Of a DNA stretch of 64,000 nucleotides, positions 26,181 through 35,673 are shown one piece after another (within the stretch, counting starts at the first letter, position 1; each line of letters opens with the position of its first letter). This DNA is from an uncultured Verrucomicrobiota bacterium (lineage in GTDB: Bacteria > Verrucomicrobiota > Verrucomicrobiia > Limisphaerales > UBA9464): the NCBI GenBank assembly GCA_903907995.1, contig CAIVQH010000046.1:1-64000 (forward strand), in the 5' to 3' direction. The notes below the pieces were generated by a model. It did not search any database and had not been told where the DNA came from. It was given only the letters and a program-made list of their open reading frames with translations. A program made the position numbers and the translations under genes.

Positions 26181-28625
26181 ATGCCCGTGCCTGAACAGCA
26201 TCAGCAAACCAGGTGTCCGCGCGGGACACGGGTGGGCAAGGAGCCCCCAGTTTCACCTCGCGGAAATTTTTCATCCTGGTTGCGCGTGGCGGTTTTGCTG
26301 GCGCTGGCCATGCGTGGGCAGGCGGCAGAAACGTCCGGCACCAATCGCCCGGCAAGGCCGCATCAGACGGTCAGCACGAACACTCCACCGCTCTCGCCCG
26401 CCGAACGCAACGTGGACGGCGGCGTCCCACCGGTCGGTCCCCAGCGCCGAACCCCGAACCCGCTGATCTGGGACCGGCACCGCTTCGTCAACACGAACTC
26501 CCCGGCCCGCACCCCGGATTCCTTCAACCCCGACCCCGGCGCCAAACGTGGCCAACCGCTGCCCCAGGAACCGTTCTTCCAGAATGAGCCCGGCCCGGCG
26601 GCCGGGTTCGACGGTGATCCGATCGCCCGCGAACTGCTGCTGCCCCGCTGGCAGTTGCGCCGCGACACCCTGGTACCGCGTCCGCCTCGGGAGCTGTATG
26701 ACATTTACGGCACCGAACCGCTGCCACCCGACCAGGCTCTGCCCCGAAAGGATGTCCGGTCCAACGAGTGGATCGAGTTTCAGTCGGAAGGTTCACCGAA
26801 ATATCCGCTGACCGATCAGGGCATCGGCATTCCGCCCCAGTTCACCCCGCGTCCCGACCGCTACAAGATTGGCTTCGGTTTCACGCCCTGGCGTCGCTAC
26901 ACGAGCGGCTTGAGTGAGCAGCCGTACGAACAGCCCACGCCCTACCTCTGGCATCCTTACTACCAGTCGAAGCTGAAGGGTGATTTGCCGGTCATCGGGC
27001 AGGACATCTTTCTCGATCTCACCGCCACCAGCGACACGCTCGTCGAATTCCGCAAGGTGCCCACGCCCAGCGCCGTCAGCGCCGCTCGGCCCGATTCGGC
27101 GGAGGTCTTCGGCCGGAGCGAACAGATCGGCATCCAGCAGACCTTCGGCTTCGCCGCGGAACTGTTCGAGGGTGAGACCGCCTTCAAGCCGGCGCACTGG
27201 ACCATCAAGATCCTCCCGGTGTTTAACGTGAGCTACGCGCTGGTGAAGGAGGACAACGTTCTCTCGCCCGATCCGCGCGGGATTGATGGCGGCCCCATCC
27301 GCGTGCCGCCCATCTCCGGTCCGCCCTACGCGGCCCCCGGCGGCATCGTCAACCCGTCCGACATCGGCAAGCTGCTCAACGGCCAGCTGCAGCCCCTGCC
27401 GGATTCCTTGTACGGCACGAAGTACACCGACCGCACCCGCTCGTTCTTCGCCTTGCAGGAATACTTCGTCGAGTACCACCTCGGCGACCTGTCGGATAAC
27501 TACGATTTTGTCGCGCTGAAGGCCGGCAATCAGGGCTTCAACAACGATTTTCGCGGCTTCCTCTTCAACGACGTCAATCTCGGCGGACGCCTCTTCGGCA
27601 ACTGGGGCAACAACCACTGGCAATATAACATCGCCGGGTTCGATATGCGAGAAAAGGACACCTTTTCCGGTCTGAACACCTTCAACCAGCGCAACCAGAA
27701 GGTATTTTTCGCGAATGTCTTCCGGCAGGATTTCCTGTGGACGGGCTATACGGCGCAGATGTCGCTCGCGGCCAATCTCGATGATCCCGGCACCTTTTAC
27801 GACCGCACCGGCACGCTGGTGCGACCGGCCCCGATTGGCACGGTGCGCGACCATGGCATCGAGGCGATCTACGTCGGCTGGGGCGGTGATGGGCACATCG
27901 GGCGCTGGAACGTCAGCCATCAGTTCTACCAGGCCTTCGGCAAGGACGATTTCAATCAGATCGCCGGCCACGCGGTGGACATCAACGCCCAGATGGCCGC
28001 GCTGGAGGTCAGCTACGACCGCGACTGGCTGCGCTACAAGGCGTCCTTCTTCTACGCCAGCGGCGATCACAACGTGGACGACGGCGTGGGCACCGGCTTC
28101 GACGGCATCATCGACAACCCGAACTTCACCGGCGGAGCCTTCAGCTACTATGTGCATCAGGGCCTGAACTTTGGCGGCACCGGCGTCGCGCTGAAGCAGC
28201 CGAACTCGCTCCTGCCCAACCTCCGCACCAGCAAGACGCAGGGGCAGGCAAACTTCGTGAATCCGGGCATCTTCATCTACAGCGTCGGCCTCGACATCGA
28301 CACCACGCCCAAGCTGAAGACGTTCCTTAATTTCAACTACATCCGCTTTGCCGAGACCGACGCGCTCCAGACCGTGCTGCTGGCGGACAACATCCGCCCC
28401 GAGCTGGGCTACGATCTCAGCCTGGGCTTCCAGTACCGCCCCTTGCTCACCGACAACATCATCATCACCGCCGGCATCGGCGTGCTCCTGCCCGGCGCCG
28501 GCTACCGCGACATCTACCGCCGAAGCACGGAACCCGTGCCCGGCTACTACACGGATCCGGTCCGCGCGGGCAAAGTGGACCCCGTGCTCTATAGCGGCGT
28601 GATCGCGATCAATTTCAGGTACTGA
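26181..28625 (+). CDS. Outer-membrane beta-barrel (porin-like) protein
   Basis: An 814-residue exported protein. After a signal-like stretch (LRVAVLLALAMRGQAAE) comes a Pro-rich N-terminal region (residues 50-150), then alternating amphipathic strands with many Tyr/Phe/Asn-Gly turns to the C-terminus, which ends GVIAINFRY with a terminal aromatic residue as in outer-membrane barrels. I do not recognise a named porin family. The start is uncertain: ATG 26181 gives 34 residues before the hydrophobic core, while GTG 26232 or TTG 26280 would give a normal signal peptide. First gene of the operon with the decahaem protein. Confidence 0.7.
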   Translation: MPVPEQHQQTRCPRGTRVGKEPPVSPRGNFSSWLRVAVLLALAMRGQAAETSGTNRPARPHQTVSTNTPPLSPAERNVDGGVPPVGPQRRTPNPLIWDRHRFVNTNSPARTPDSFNPDPGAKRGQPLPQEPFFQNEPGPAAGFDGDPIARELLLPRWQLRRDTLVPRPPRELYDIYGTEPLPPDQALPRKDVRSNEWIEFQSEGSPKYPLTDQGIGIPPQFTPRPDRYKIGFGFTPWRRYTSGLSEQPYEQPTPYLWHPYYQSKLKGDLPVIGQDIFLDLTATSDTLVEFRKVPTPSAVSAARPDSAEVFGRSEQIGIQQTFGFAAELFEGETAFKPAHWTIKILPVFNVSYALVKEDNVLSPDPRGIDGGPIRVPPISGPPYAAPGGIVNPSDIGKLLNGQLQPLPDSLYGTKYTDRTRSFFALQEYFVEYHLGDLSDNYDFVALKAGNQGFNNDFRGFLFNDVNLGGRLFGNWGNNHWQYNIAGFDMREKDTFSGLNTFNQRNQKVFFANVFRQDFLWTGYTAQMSLAANLDDPGTFYDRTGTLVRPAPIGTVRDHGIEAIYVGWGGDGHIGRWNVSHQFYQAFGKDDFNQIAGHAVDINAQMAALEVSYDRDWLRYKASFFYASGDHNVDDGVGTGFDGIIDNPNFTGGAFSYYVHQGLNFGGTGVALKQPNSLLPNLRTSKTQGQANFVNPGIFIYSVGLDIDTTPKLKTFLNFNYIRFAETDALQTVLLADNIRPELGYDLSLGFQYRPLLTDNIIITAGIGVLLPGAGYRDIYRRSTEPVPGYYTDPVRAGKVDPVLYSGVIAINFRY

Positions 28626-28628
28626 GCC

Positions 28629-29564
28629 ATGCGACTGAAAACGACAATGCTGTGGGCCACGCTCTCCGCGCTCTTGATGGTCGCGGTCGTCTTCCTCGCG
28701 CAAACACGCAGGGATGCCGACCCCATCCTCGCGGGCCGGCCTATCAGCCAATGGCTCGGTGTTCTGGAGAAGGGACAGGCGGCCAGTGTGGCCGACTACA
28801 ACAAGGCGTATGATGTCCTGTTCGAAACCACCAATCACCGGGCCGCCTTGCAGGCCCAGATTCTGGATCGGATCGAAGCCGCGTATTCGCCCTCGGCCAA
28901 ATTGTGGCAGCAGGCCTATGCTTCGCTTCCAGCCAAAGTGAGCGCCCGTCTTCCCCAACCCCGTTTCGGCCATATCAATCCCCAGACCGTCCTTTTGCTG
29001 GATGGGATCATGCCGGAACCGTCGCCGCGGCAGCGCGCCGCCATTGAAAAACTGCTCGGCGATACTTCGCCCGACAATAGCTGGCTGATCTCCTCCGCCC
29101 TACGGGTGGGCCTGTCGCCATCGACCCAAACCGTTCCCGACGCCATGGCCCTGTTACGGCAGCAGCTTGCTGCCGCTTCCCCCAACCGACGCTTTCTGGT
29201 TTGCGGGACCATCTGCAATCAGCACGGCCTTGAAGGCTGGCGCAACCACCGGGAGGTTCTGTCCGGCTTGGTTGCCGACCTGTGGAAACTCACCACCGCC
29301 CCCATCGGTATCGATGGCCGTGAAGCGGCGCGCCGGGCCCTGGACAGGCTCCCGCGTGATCTAGAAAACTTGGGATCGGCCGCCGCCCCGCCCCTCCGTG
29401 ACACCTCACCCGAAAGTCCCCGGCTCCCAACCACCCTGTTCGACAATCCGGTCCATTCCGCCCATCGGACGCTGGCGTTGGAGGCACCCGAGACGGCGTC
29501 AAATCTCAGTCTGCAACTGGCACCGACAGTGCCAGCCGCTTGGACGGACACCTCCGATCCATGA
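28629..29564 (+). CDS. Single-span anchored periplasmic protein, unknown
   Basis: A 311-residue protein with one N-terminal hydrophobic anchor (MLWATLSALLMVAVVFLAQT) and a soluble, mostly helical remainder that I cannot assign. The segment ILAGRPISQWLGVLEKGQA resembles the start of small helical-repeat proteins in PVC genomes (GRPxxxWL), which is weak. It starts 3 nt after the barrel gene stop and ends 29 nt before the cytochrome start, so it belongs to that operon and may assist assembly or anchoring. Confidence 0.65.
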   Translation: MRLKTTMLWATLSALLMVAVVFLAQTRRDADPILAGRPISQWLGVLEKGQAASVADYNKAYDVLFETTNHRAALQAQILDRIEAAYSPSAKLWQQAYASLPAKVSARLPQPRFGHINPQTVLLLDGIMPEPSPRQRAAIEKLLGDTSPDNSWLISSALRVGLSPSTQTVPDAMALLRQQLAAASPNRRFLVCGTICNQHGLEGWRNHREVLSGLVADLWKLTTAPIGIDGREAARRALDRLPRDLENLGSAAAPPLRDTSPESPRLPTTLFDNPVHSAHRTLALEAPETASNLSLQLAPTVPAAWTDTSDP

Positions 29565-29593
29565 TTTTCTCCACTCCCTTTCCCCGCCGCCCC

Positions 29594-32500
29594 ATGAGAA
29601 TCACCTCAGCCACTTCGGCCGCCCGATTCCTCGGCTGCATCGCTTCCCTGATGCTGTTGCTCAGCGCGCGCGCCGAGTCGCCCCTGCTCGCCTATCTCGC
29701 CGCCAATGGCCCGGAGATTTCCGTCCCGACGGAGCTGCCGAAGCCGGCCCCGACAAAAGCCCGCAACCGCGTGGACCAGACCAAGGAGGAGGCTTTCGCC
29801 AAGTCCCGAGGCTGCCTCGAATGCCACAAGACCACCGACGCGCATTCGATGCACACCTCCCCCTTCGTAGCGCTCGGTTGCACGGACTGCCACGGTGGCA
29901 ATCCCGCCCCCGGCCTGACGGAACGCAAGGCGCACGTCCCGCCCCGCAACCCGGTCTTCTGGGAATCCTCGGCGAATCCGAATGAGTCCTCCGTGCTGCT
30001 CAACCACGAATCGGCGGAGTTCATCCAGTTCGTCAATCCCGGTGACCTCCGGGTGGCCGACCAGACCTGCGGGCTCTGCCACGGCGACAGCGTTGCCCAT
30101 GTCCGCAGCAGCATCATGCGCCACGGGGCGATGCTTTGGGGGGCGGCGCTCTACAACAACGGTGCCTATTCGCAGAAGAACTACCGCTACGGCCAGGCCT
30201 ACGGCCTCGATGGCGTGGGGCTCCGCCTGGAAAGCCCCGTTCCCGTCACGACCAACATGACGAGGCTCTGGGGCATCCTGCCGTACATCGAGCCGCTGCC
30301 GCGCTTCGTGAACGGCCAGCCGAGCAACATCCTCCGCATCTTTGAAAAGGGCGGTGAAGAGCAGCTCCAGCTCGGGGACCCGAACATTCTCGAACCGCCC
30401 GGCAAACCGGGCCGCCGCCTGAGCGAACGCGGCCTCGGCACCCTGCTCCGTACCGACCCGGTGTTCCTCAATCTCCAGAAGACCCGCCTGCACGATCCGC
30501 TGCTCGACTTCATGGGCGGCAATGACCATCCGGGCGACTACCGCTCCAGCGGCTGTTCGGCCTGCCATGTCGTCTATGCGAACGACCGCTCGCCCACGCA
30601 CTCCGACTACTACGCCAAGTACGGTCACCAGGGCCTCTCCTTCAGCGCCGATCCCACGATCCCGAAGAACGAGCGCGGCCACCCGATCAAGCACGTCTTC
30701 ACGCGCTCGATCCCGACGGCGCAGTGCATGAACTGCCACATGCACCAGGGAAACCTCTTCGTGAATCCCTTCCTCGGTTATACGTGGTGGGACCAGGAAA
30801 CCGACGGGGAGTTCATGTATCCGGCGAAGCAGAAGAACCCGACCGAGACGGAAATGTTCGCCTCGAACCGGGAGAACCCCGAGTCCGCCGCCGCCCGCGG
30901 CCTGTGGAGCGACAAGGACTTCCTCGACAAGGTCGCCGAGCTGAACCCGCAGCTGAAGCATACGCAGTTCGCCGACTACCATGGCCACGGCTGGATCTTC
31001 CGCGCCATCTTCAAGCGCGACAAACAGGGCGAACTGCTGGACCTCCAGGACAACGTCATTCCGCACGATGACGACCACAAGTGGGAGAAGGCGATCCACC
31101 TCAAGGACGTCCATCTCGCCCGGGGCATGCACTGCGTGGACTGCCACTTCCTCCACGACATGCACGGCAATGGCCTGCTTTACGGCGAACCGCGCGCGGT
31201 CACCGCCATCGAATGTGTGGATTGCCACGGCACGGTGAATTCCCGCCCCTCGCTGGTCACCAGCGGTAGCGGCGGCCCCTTCAACCCGCAGACGCAGAAG
31301 CAGGAGAGCATCGACCTGCTCAAGACCAGCAACACGCCGTGGGGTGCCCGCTTCCGCTGGGAAGGCAAGAAGCTCATCCAGCGCAGCGCGCTCGCACCCG
31401 ACCGCGAATGGGAGGTGCCGCAGGTCGTGGACACGATCGATCCGAAGTCGCCGCGCTACAACGCGAAGAGCGCGTACGCGAAGACCCTCCGTCGTGACGG
31501 CAAGAACTGGGGCGACGTCCCCGGTGGCGTGAAGGACATGGACGTCGCGAACCGGAACCCGTTAAAGGAGGACCGCACCACCGAGTGCGCCCGCGAACTC
31601 GCACACGACAACTCGAACGTGAGCTGTCAGATCTGCCACACCTCCTGGGCCACAAGCTGCTTTGGCTGTCACCTGCCCATGCGCGCCAATCAGCGCGTCG
31701 CCGCCAACAAGGACGAGGGCACGATGACCCGCAACTACACGACTTATAATCCGCAGGTCGTGCGCGACGACGTCTTCCAGCTCGGCATTGACGCCACCTA
31801 CAAGGGCCATCGCCTTGGAGTGTTGCGCTCCTCCAGCGCCGTCATCGTCGGCTCTCAGAATGCCAACCGCGAATGGGTCTATTCCCAGCAGCAGACGGTC
31901 AGCGCGGAAGGTTACAGCGGGCAGGCCTTCAATCCGCACTTCCCGCACACCACCGGCTCGGTGGGCACGACCAAGAACTGCACCGAATGCCACCTCGCGC
32001 AAGACAACAGCAACAATGCCTGGATGACGCAGTTGCTCGGCTTCGGTACCGGCACCGTCAATTTCTTCGGGCGCTACAGCTACGTCGGAGCCGGCCCCGG
32101 CGGGCTCTATGGCGTCGTCTGGACCGAGCGCGAGGAGCCGCAAGCCGCCTACGGCAGCCACCTGCACCACCTCGCCTACCCCGATAACTTCCGCGAGCAC
32201 ATGGAGAAGAACGGCGGCATCCTCAAGGAGTCATATCATCACGAGGCGGCCGACATCCTCGATCTCACGCAGCGCGGTGAATACCTCTACACCGCCAACG
32301 GGCCTGACGGCTTCCAGGTCTTCGACATCGCGAACATCGACAACAAGGGCTTCAGTGAACGCATCACCACCGCTCCGGTCAGCCCGCTGGGCCAGCGGCT
32401 CTGGGTACGCACGAAGTTCGCGACGAGTGTCACCCTGCCCACGACCCTCGGTGTGGATCCGCTGCGCCAGCCGTACCCGGCCAGCGAGAAGCATCCCGAG

Positions 32501-33571
32501 TTTGGCGACATTTACTCTGGCAACGAGGAGCAGCCCATCGGCCTGAACTACGCCTTCGTGTATGTCACCGACCTCGAGGAAGGCCTGGTCATGCCGGTCG
32601 TCGGCACGCTCGTGGACGGCAATCCGGACAACAACTTCTTCGACGGCAAGAACCCGGTCATCCGCTTCAATCCCGACGGCAAGCTGACCGGAGCGATGCA
32701 CAGCTATATGGCCGGCAACCACCTGTTCGTGGTCGGCAAGAACGGCCTGTTCACCGTGCGCCTGCTCAAGGACGGCAAGCCCGCGCCGGAGATTGTGGGG
32801 GAGCTCGCCGCCGGCCTGAAAAACCCGCACGCCATCGCCGTGCAGTTCCGCTACGCCTTCATCAGCGACGACGAGGGCGTCAAGGTGGTGGACATCTCCG
32901 CGCCTACCCAGCCGAAGCTGCTCGCCACCGTGCCGCTCGCCCACGCGGGCCGCCTCTATGCGGCCCGCACCTATCTCTATGTGCCGGATGGTTCCGAAGG
33001 CCTCGCGATCGTGGACATCCAGAACCCGGAGAAGCCGGCGCTGGTCGAGCACTTCACTGCCGACGGCGCGATCAATGACGCCCGGGCCGTCCAGATCGGC
33101 AGCATCAGCGCCTCGATGTATGCACTGGTCGCGGATGGCAAGAACGGCCTCCGGGTGGTGCAGATGATCTCGCCGGAAAACGTGCCCGGCCACTACGGCT
33201 TCAGCCCGCGCCCGAATCCGAAGCTCATTGCGACCTTCCCGACCGGGAAACCCGCCGTGGCCGTCAGCCGCGGTTTGGACCGCGACCGCGTGGTGGACGA
33301 AAGCGGCGGCCAGACGGTCGTCTTCGGCCGGCGCGGCAGCCGCCCCTTCAACGAGGAGGAGTTCGGCCTCCTGCTCCGCCATCTCGATCCGACCAGCGGC
33401 AAGCACACCGGCGCGACCTACGCCGTGGAAGACCTCACCAACAAGGAACCGGCGGCCAAGACCAAGTCGGGCGTCGAACTCAAACCGACACTCGAATTCA
33501 AGGGCGAGCCCGAAACCAAGGTGGCGCAGCACGTTCCCCTGGAACGACTGGTCAGGAGGGGACACGAATGA
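29594..33571 (+). CDS. Decahaem cytochrome c fused to LVIVD beta-propeller
   Basis: A 1325-residue exported protein (signal FLGCIASLMLLLSARAES). Ten CXXCH haem-binding motifs start at residues 74, 96, 159, 321, 378, 514, 541, 678, 689 and 796. From about residue 880 the protein changes to LVIVD-type propeller repeats, such as YLYTANGPDGFQVFDIANID, YAFISDDEGVKVVDISAP and YLYVPDGSEGLAIVDIQNP. It should carry electrons across or at the outer membrane. The start at 29594 opens the signal peptide; the upstream ATG at 29540 would overlap the preceding gene. Length and domain order differ from MtrA/OmcS-type cytochromes. Confidence 0.88.
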   Translation: MRITSATSAARFLGCIASLMLLLSARAESPLLAYLAANGPEISVPTELPKPAPTKARNRVDQTKEEAFAKSRGCLECHKTTDAHSMHTSPFVALGCTDCHGGNPAPGLTERKAHVPPRNPVFWESSANPNESSVLLNHESAEFIQFVNPGDLRVADQTCGLCHGDSVAHVRSSIMRHGAMLWGAALYNNGAYSQKNYRYGQAYGLDGVGLRLESPVPVTTNMTRLWGILPYIEPLPRFVNGQPSNILRIFEKGGEEQLQLGDPNILEPPGKPGRRLSERGLGTLLRTDPVFLNLQKTRLHDPLLDFMGGNDHPGDYRSSGCSACHVVYANDRSPTHSDYYAKYGHQGLSFSADPTIPKNERGHPIKHVFTRSIPTAQCMNCHMHQGNLFVNPFLGYTWWDQETDGEFMYPAKQKNPTETEMFASNRENPESAAARGLWSDKDFLDKVAELNPQLKHTQFADYHGHGWIFRAIFKRDKQGELLDLQDNVIPHDDDHKWEKAIHLKDVHLARGMHCVDCHFLHDMHGNGLLYGEPRAVTAIECVDCHGTVNSRPSLVTSGSGGPFNPQTQKQESIDLLKTSNTPWGARFRWEGKKLIQRSALAPDREWEVPQVVDTIDPKSPRYNAKSAYAKTLRRDGKNWGDVPGGVKDMDVANRNPLKEDRTTECARELAHDNSNVSCQICHTSWATSCFGCHLPMRANQRVAANKDEGTMTRNYTTYNPQVVRDDVFQLGIDATYKGHRLGVLRSSSAVIVGSQNANREWVYSQQQTVSAEGYSGQAFNPHFPHTTGSVGTTKNCTECHLAQDNSNNAWMTQLLGFGTGTVNFFGRYSYVGAGPGGLYGVVWTEREEPQAAYGSHLHHLAYPDNFREHMEKNGGILKESYHHEAADILDLTQRGEYLYTANGPDGFQVFDIANIDNKGFSERITTAPVSPLGQRLWVRTKFATSVTLPTTLGVDPLRQPYPASEKHPEFGDIYSGNEEQPIGLNYAFVYVTDLEEGLVMPVVGTLVDGNPDNNFFDGKNPVIRFNPDGKLTGAMHSYMAGNHLFVVGKNGLFTVRLLKDGKPAPEIVGELAAGLKNPHAIAVQFRYAFISDDEGVKVVDISAPTQPKLLATVPLAHAGRLYAARTYLYVPDGSEGLAIVDIQNPEKPALVEHFTADGAINDARAVQIGSISASMYALVADGKNGLRVVQMISPENVPGHYGFSPRPNPKLIATFPTGKPAVAVSRGLDRDRVVDESGGQTVVFGRRGSRPFNEEEFGLLLRHLDPTSGKHTGATYAVEDLTNKEPAAKTKSGVELKPTLEFKGEPETKVAQHVPLERLVRRGHE

Positions 33572-33600
33572 TCCATCGACCGCTCGTCGCTGCCATTTCC

Positions 33601-34270
33601 GGCCCGGAGGGCCTGCGGAACTTAGCCCCGGGCATCGCCCGGGGTTCCAGCGTACCCTTTTTGTTTTGCACCCCGGAGGGGTGCCGGAACCTGTGACCCA
33701 ACCCGGCCATGCCTTCCACGTACCTCTCTCTTAACTATCATCTGGTGTTTTCCACTAAGGATCGTCGCCCATGGATTGACGCGGCGTGGCGGGAGCGACT
33801 GCATGCATATCTGGGCGGTTGCATAAAAACCTCAGGCGGCCTTCCTGACGCCGTAGGCGGTGTAGCCGATCATGTCCACTTCCTCGTTGGCCTTCGCGCC
33901 ACCCACCGCTTGTGTGACGTGCTGGAGGAAATCAAACGTGAATCCTCGAAATGGATCCATCGCGAGCTTGGTCTGCGTGAGTTCGCTTGGCAGGAAGGTT
34001 ATGCGCCGATTACGGTGAGTCCGGGATTGCGAGCGAAGGCAAAGCGATACATCGCCCGACAGGAAGCGCATCACCGCAAGCTTACGCTCATCGAGGAACT
34101 CCGGGATTTCTTGGCCAAGGCGGAAATCGAATACAGCGAGAAATATCTGCTATGAATCGAAATTGCGATTCACGAGAGCCCATTTCCCGCACCCCTCCGG
34201 GGGGCGGGGTTATTATCTACCGGTTTCCGGGGGCGTTGCCCCCGGCTAAGTTCCGCCGCACCTCCGGCGC
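33601..34270. mobile_element. REP/RAYT-type element with palindromic flanks
   Basis: A Y1 transposase gene flanked by GC-rich palindromes. The left side has GGCCCGGAGGGCC (33601-33613), GCCCCGGGCATCGCCCGGGG (33624-33643) and CACCCCGGAGGGGTG (33669-33683). The right side has CCCGCACCCCTCCGGGGGGC (from 34187), CCGGGGGCGTTGCCCCCGG (34227-34245) and CTAAGTTCCGC (34246-34256). The outer copies are inverted: GCGGAACTTAGCC occurs at 33615-33627 and, reversed, around 34244-34256. This is the layout of RAYT transposases with their REP sequences. Confidence 0.75.
33709..34155 (+). CDS. REP-associated tyrosine transposase (IS200-like Y1)
   Basis: A 148-residue protein of the IS200/IS605 TnpA Y1 superfamily. 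The HUH motif occurs as DHVHFLVGL (residues about 55-63) and the catalytic Tyr in the C-terminal helix as KRYIARQEAHHRK. The N-terminus YLSLNYHLVFSTKDRRPW is typical. The length matches a full-length protein with no frameshift, so it may be functional. It lies inside the palindromic element. The next frame on the same strand begins 3 nt before its stop. Confidence 0.85.
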   Translation: MPSTYLSLNYHLVFSTKDRRPWIDAAWRERLHAYLGGCIKTSGGLPDAVGGVADHVHFLVGLRATHRLCDVLEEIKRESSKWIHRELGLREFAWQEGYAPITVSPGLRAKAKRYIARQEAHHRKLTLIEELRDFLAKAEIEYSEKYLL

Positions 34271-35597
34271 GAAGAATGTTTCGTCCAGCCGTTTTGGGAT
34301 TCACGTCGACTTTCCAAATCAACGCACCTTTACCCCGACGAGTTCGCTCCTCACCATCCTGTTACTCCTTTTCCTCCCTTCCGCCTTCGCGAGCGACTCC
34401 GTGCGCACGCTGGCCGGCTCGGCGCAGATGAGCGCCTACCTGGACGGCCCCGGAGCGAATGCGCGTTTCGCCGACCCCGTCGGGCTCGCGCTGGATTCAG
34501 CGGGCAACGTCTTCATCGCCGATTCGGCCAACCACTGCCTGCGGCAACTGACGCCCGCCGGCAATGTCACCACCTTCGCCGGACGCCCGGGTGACTTCGG
34601 CTCGGATGACGGCGGCACCGGCTTCGCCCGCTTTGACACGCCTTCGGCGCTGGCCGTGGCGCGGGATGGCACGCTGTTCATCAGCGACACCGGCAATAAC
34701 ACCATCCGCCGTCGCGATCCGAATGGCACGGTCACCACCTTCGCCGGTTTCGCGGGCACTCCCGGCTCAACCAATGGCGTCGGGTCCGTTGCCCGCTTCA
34801 ATGCCCCGCTCGGCCTGGCGTTGGCAGGAAATAGCGACCTGTTCGTGGCCGATTCCGGCAACCACGCCATCCGGCGCATCACCAGCGACGGCAACGTCAC
34901 GACGTTTGCCGGCGGCCTCGAACAATGGGGCGCCGCGGACGGCAAGGGCGAACAGGCCCGCTTCAACGGCCCCGTCGGACTCGTGTTCGACAAGGTGGGC
35001 AACCTCCTCGTCGCGGACTCCTTCAATCACGCCATTCGCAAGATCGCTCCCGACGGCACCGTGACCACGCTCGCAGGGCGATTAGGCGAAGACGGCTTCG
35101 CGGATGGTCGCGCCGCTGACGCCCGCTTTGGGGCGCCGGCCGAACTGGCCTTCGACCCCAACGGCAACCTCTTCATCACCGATGGCTGGTACGATACGCT
35201 GCGCAAGATCACGCCGGATGGCACGGTCTCGACCGTCGCCGGTCTGGTGGGTAACGAGGGCAGTGCCGACGGCAGCTACGGCGGCGCCCGGTTCTTCAAT
35301 CCCTACGGCCTCGTCGCCACGCCCACCGGCTCATTAATCGTAAGCGACACCTACAACGAGCTCATCCGCGAAGTCATCACCCCCTTCACGCTGTCGGCCA
35401 AACGGACGGCCAATTCGCCCACCGTCATCCGCTGGGAAAGCATTGCCGGACGCACCTACCGCGTGCTCGTTCGTGACTCCCTCTCCGCGCCGTGGCAGCC
35501 ACTGGGCACGGATCTGAAAGCGATCGGAGCTACAGCCGAATCAACCGACTCGGCGACTATTGCAATGCGTTTCTATCAGGTGGATCGCCTGGATTAA
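34152..35597 (+). CDS. Secreted NHL-repeat beta-propeller protein
   Basis: The frame encodes up to 481 residues. The reliable part begins with a signal peptide (LLTILLLLFLPSAFAS, about 34347-34395) followed by six NHL-type units of about 55 residues with the pattern ARF-x-P-x-GLA-x-D-x-x-GN-x-F-x-ADS-x-NH-x-IR. It ends in a short C-terminal sandwich (TVIRWESIAGRTYRVLVRDS). The start is not certain. The only in-frame ATG (34152) lies inside the transposase gene end and the palindromes, so the N-terminal 60 or so residues would be translated repeat. The native start was probably displaced by insertion of the RAYT element. Confidence 0.7.
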   Translation: MNRNCDSREPISRTPPGGGVIIYRFPGALPPAKFRRTSGAKNVSSSRFGIHVDFPNQRTFTPTSSLLTILLLLFLPSAFASDSVRTLAGSAQMSAYLDGPGANARFADPVGLALDSAGNVFIADSANHCLRQLTPAGNVTTFAGRPGDFGSDDGGTGFARFDTPSALAVARDGTLFISDTGNNTIRRRDPNGTVTTFAGFAGTPGSTNGVGSVARFNAPLGLALAGNSDLFVADSGNHAIRRITSDGNVTTFAGGLEQWGAADGKGEQARFNGPVGLVFDKVGNLLVADSFNHAIRKIAPDGTVTTLAGRLGEDGFADGRAADARFGAPAELAFDPNGNLFITDGWYDTLRKITPDGTVSTVAGLVGNEGSADGSYGGARFFNPYGLVATPTGSLIVSDTYNELIREVITPFTLSAKRTANSPTVIRWESIAGRTYRVLVRDSLSAPWQPLGTDLKAIGATAESTDSATIAMRFYQVDRLD

Positions 35598-35648
35598 TAA
35601 GATTAACCACTCACCGAGAATGACACTAAACTCATGGAACATAAAATA

Positions 35649-35666
35649 GATACTATCAATAGTATC
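35649..35666. promoter_or_regulatory. 18-nt palindrome upstream of the AT-rich gene
   Basis: GATACTAT-CA-ATAGTATC is a perfect 8-bp inverted repeat with a 2-nt centre, 8 nt before the putative TTG start at 35674. It lies in an unusually AT-rich stretch. The short spacer suggests a dimeric repressor operator rather than a terminator, but no regulator gene is next to it. Confidence 0.45.
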
Positions 35667-35673
35667 TAAGACA

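Noticed and set aside
26793-28973. Very long open frame antisense to the outer-membrane barrel gene
   Set aside because: High GC content removes stop codons from the opposite strand; the translation is low-complexity Arg/Val/Gly/Glu-rich with no domain, while the plus-strand reading has a signal peptide, barrel pattern and operon context.
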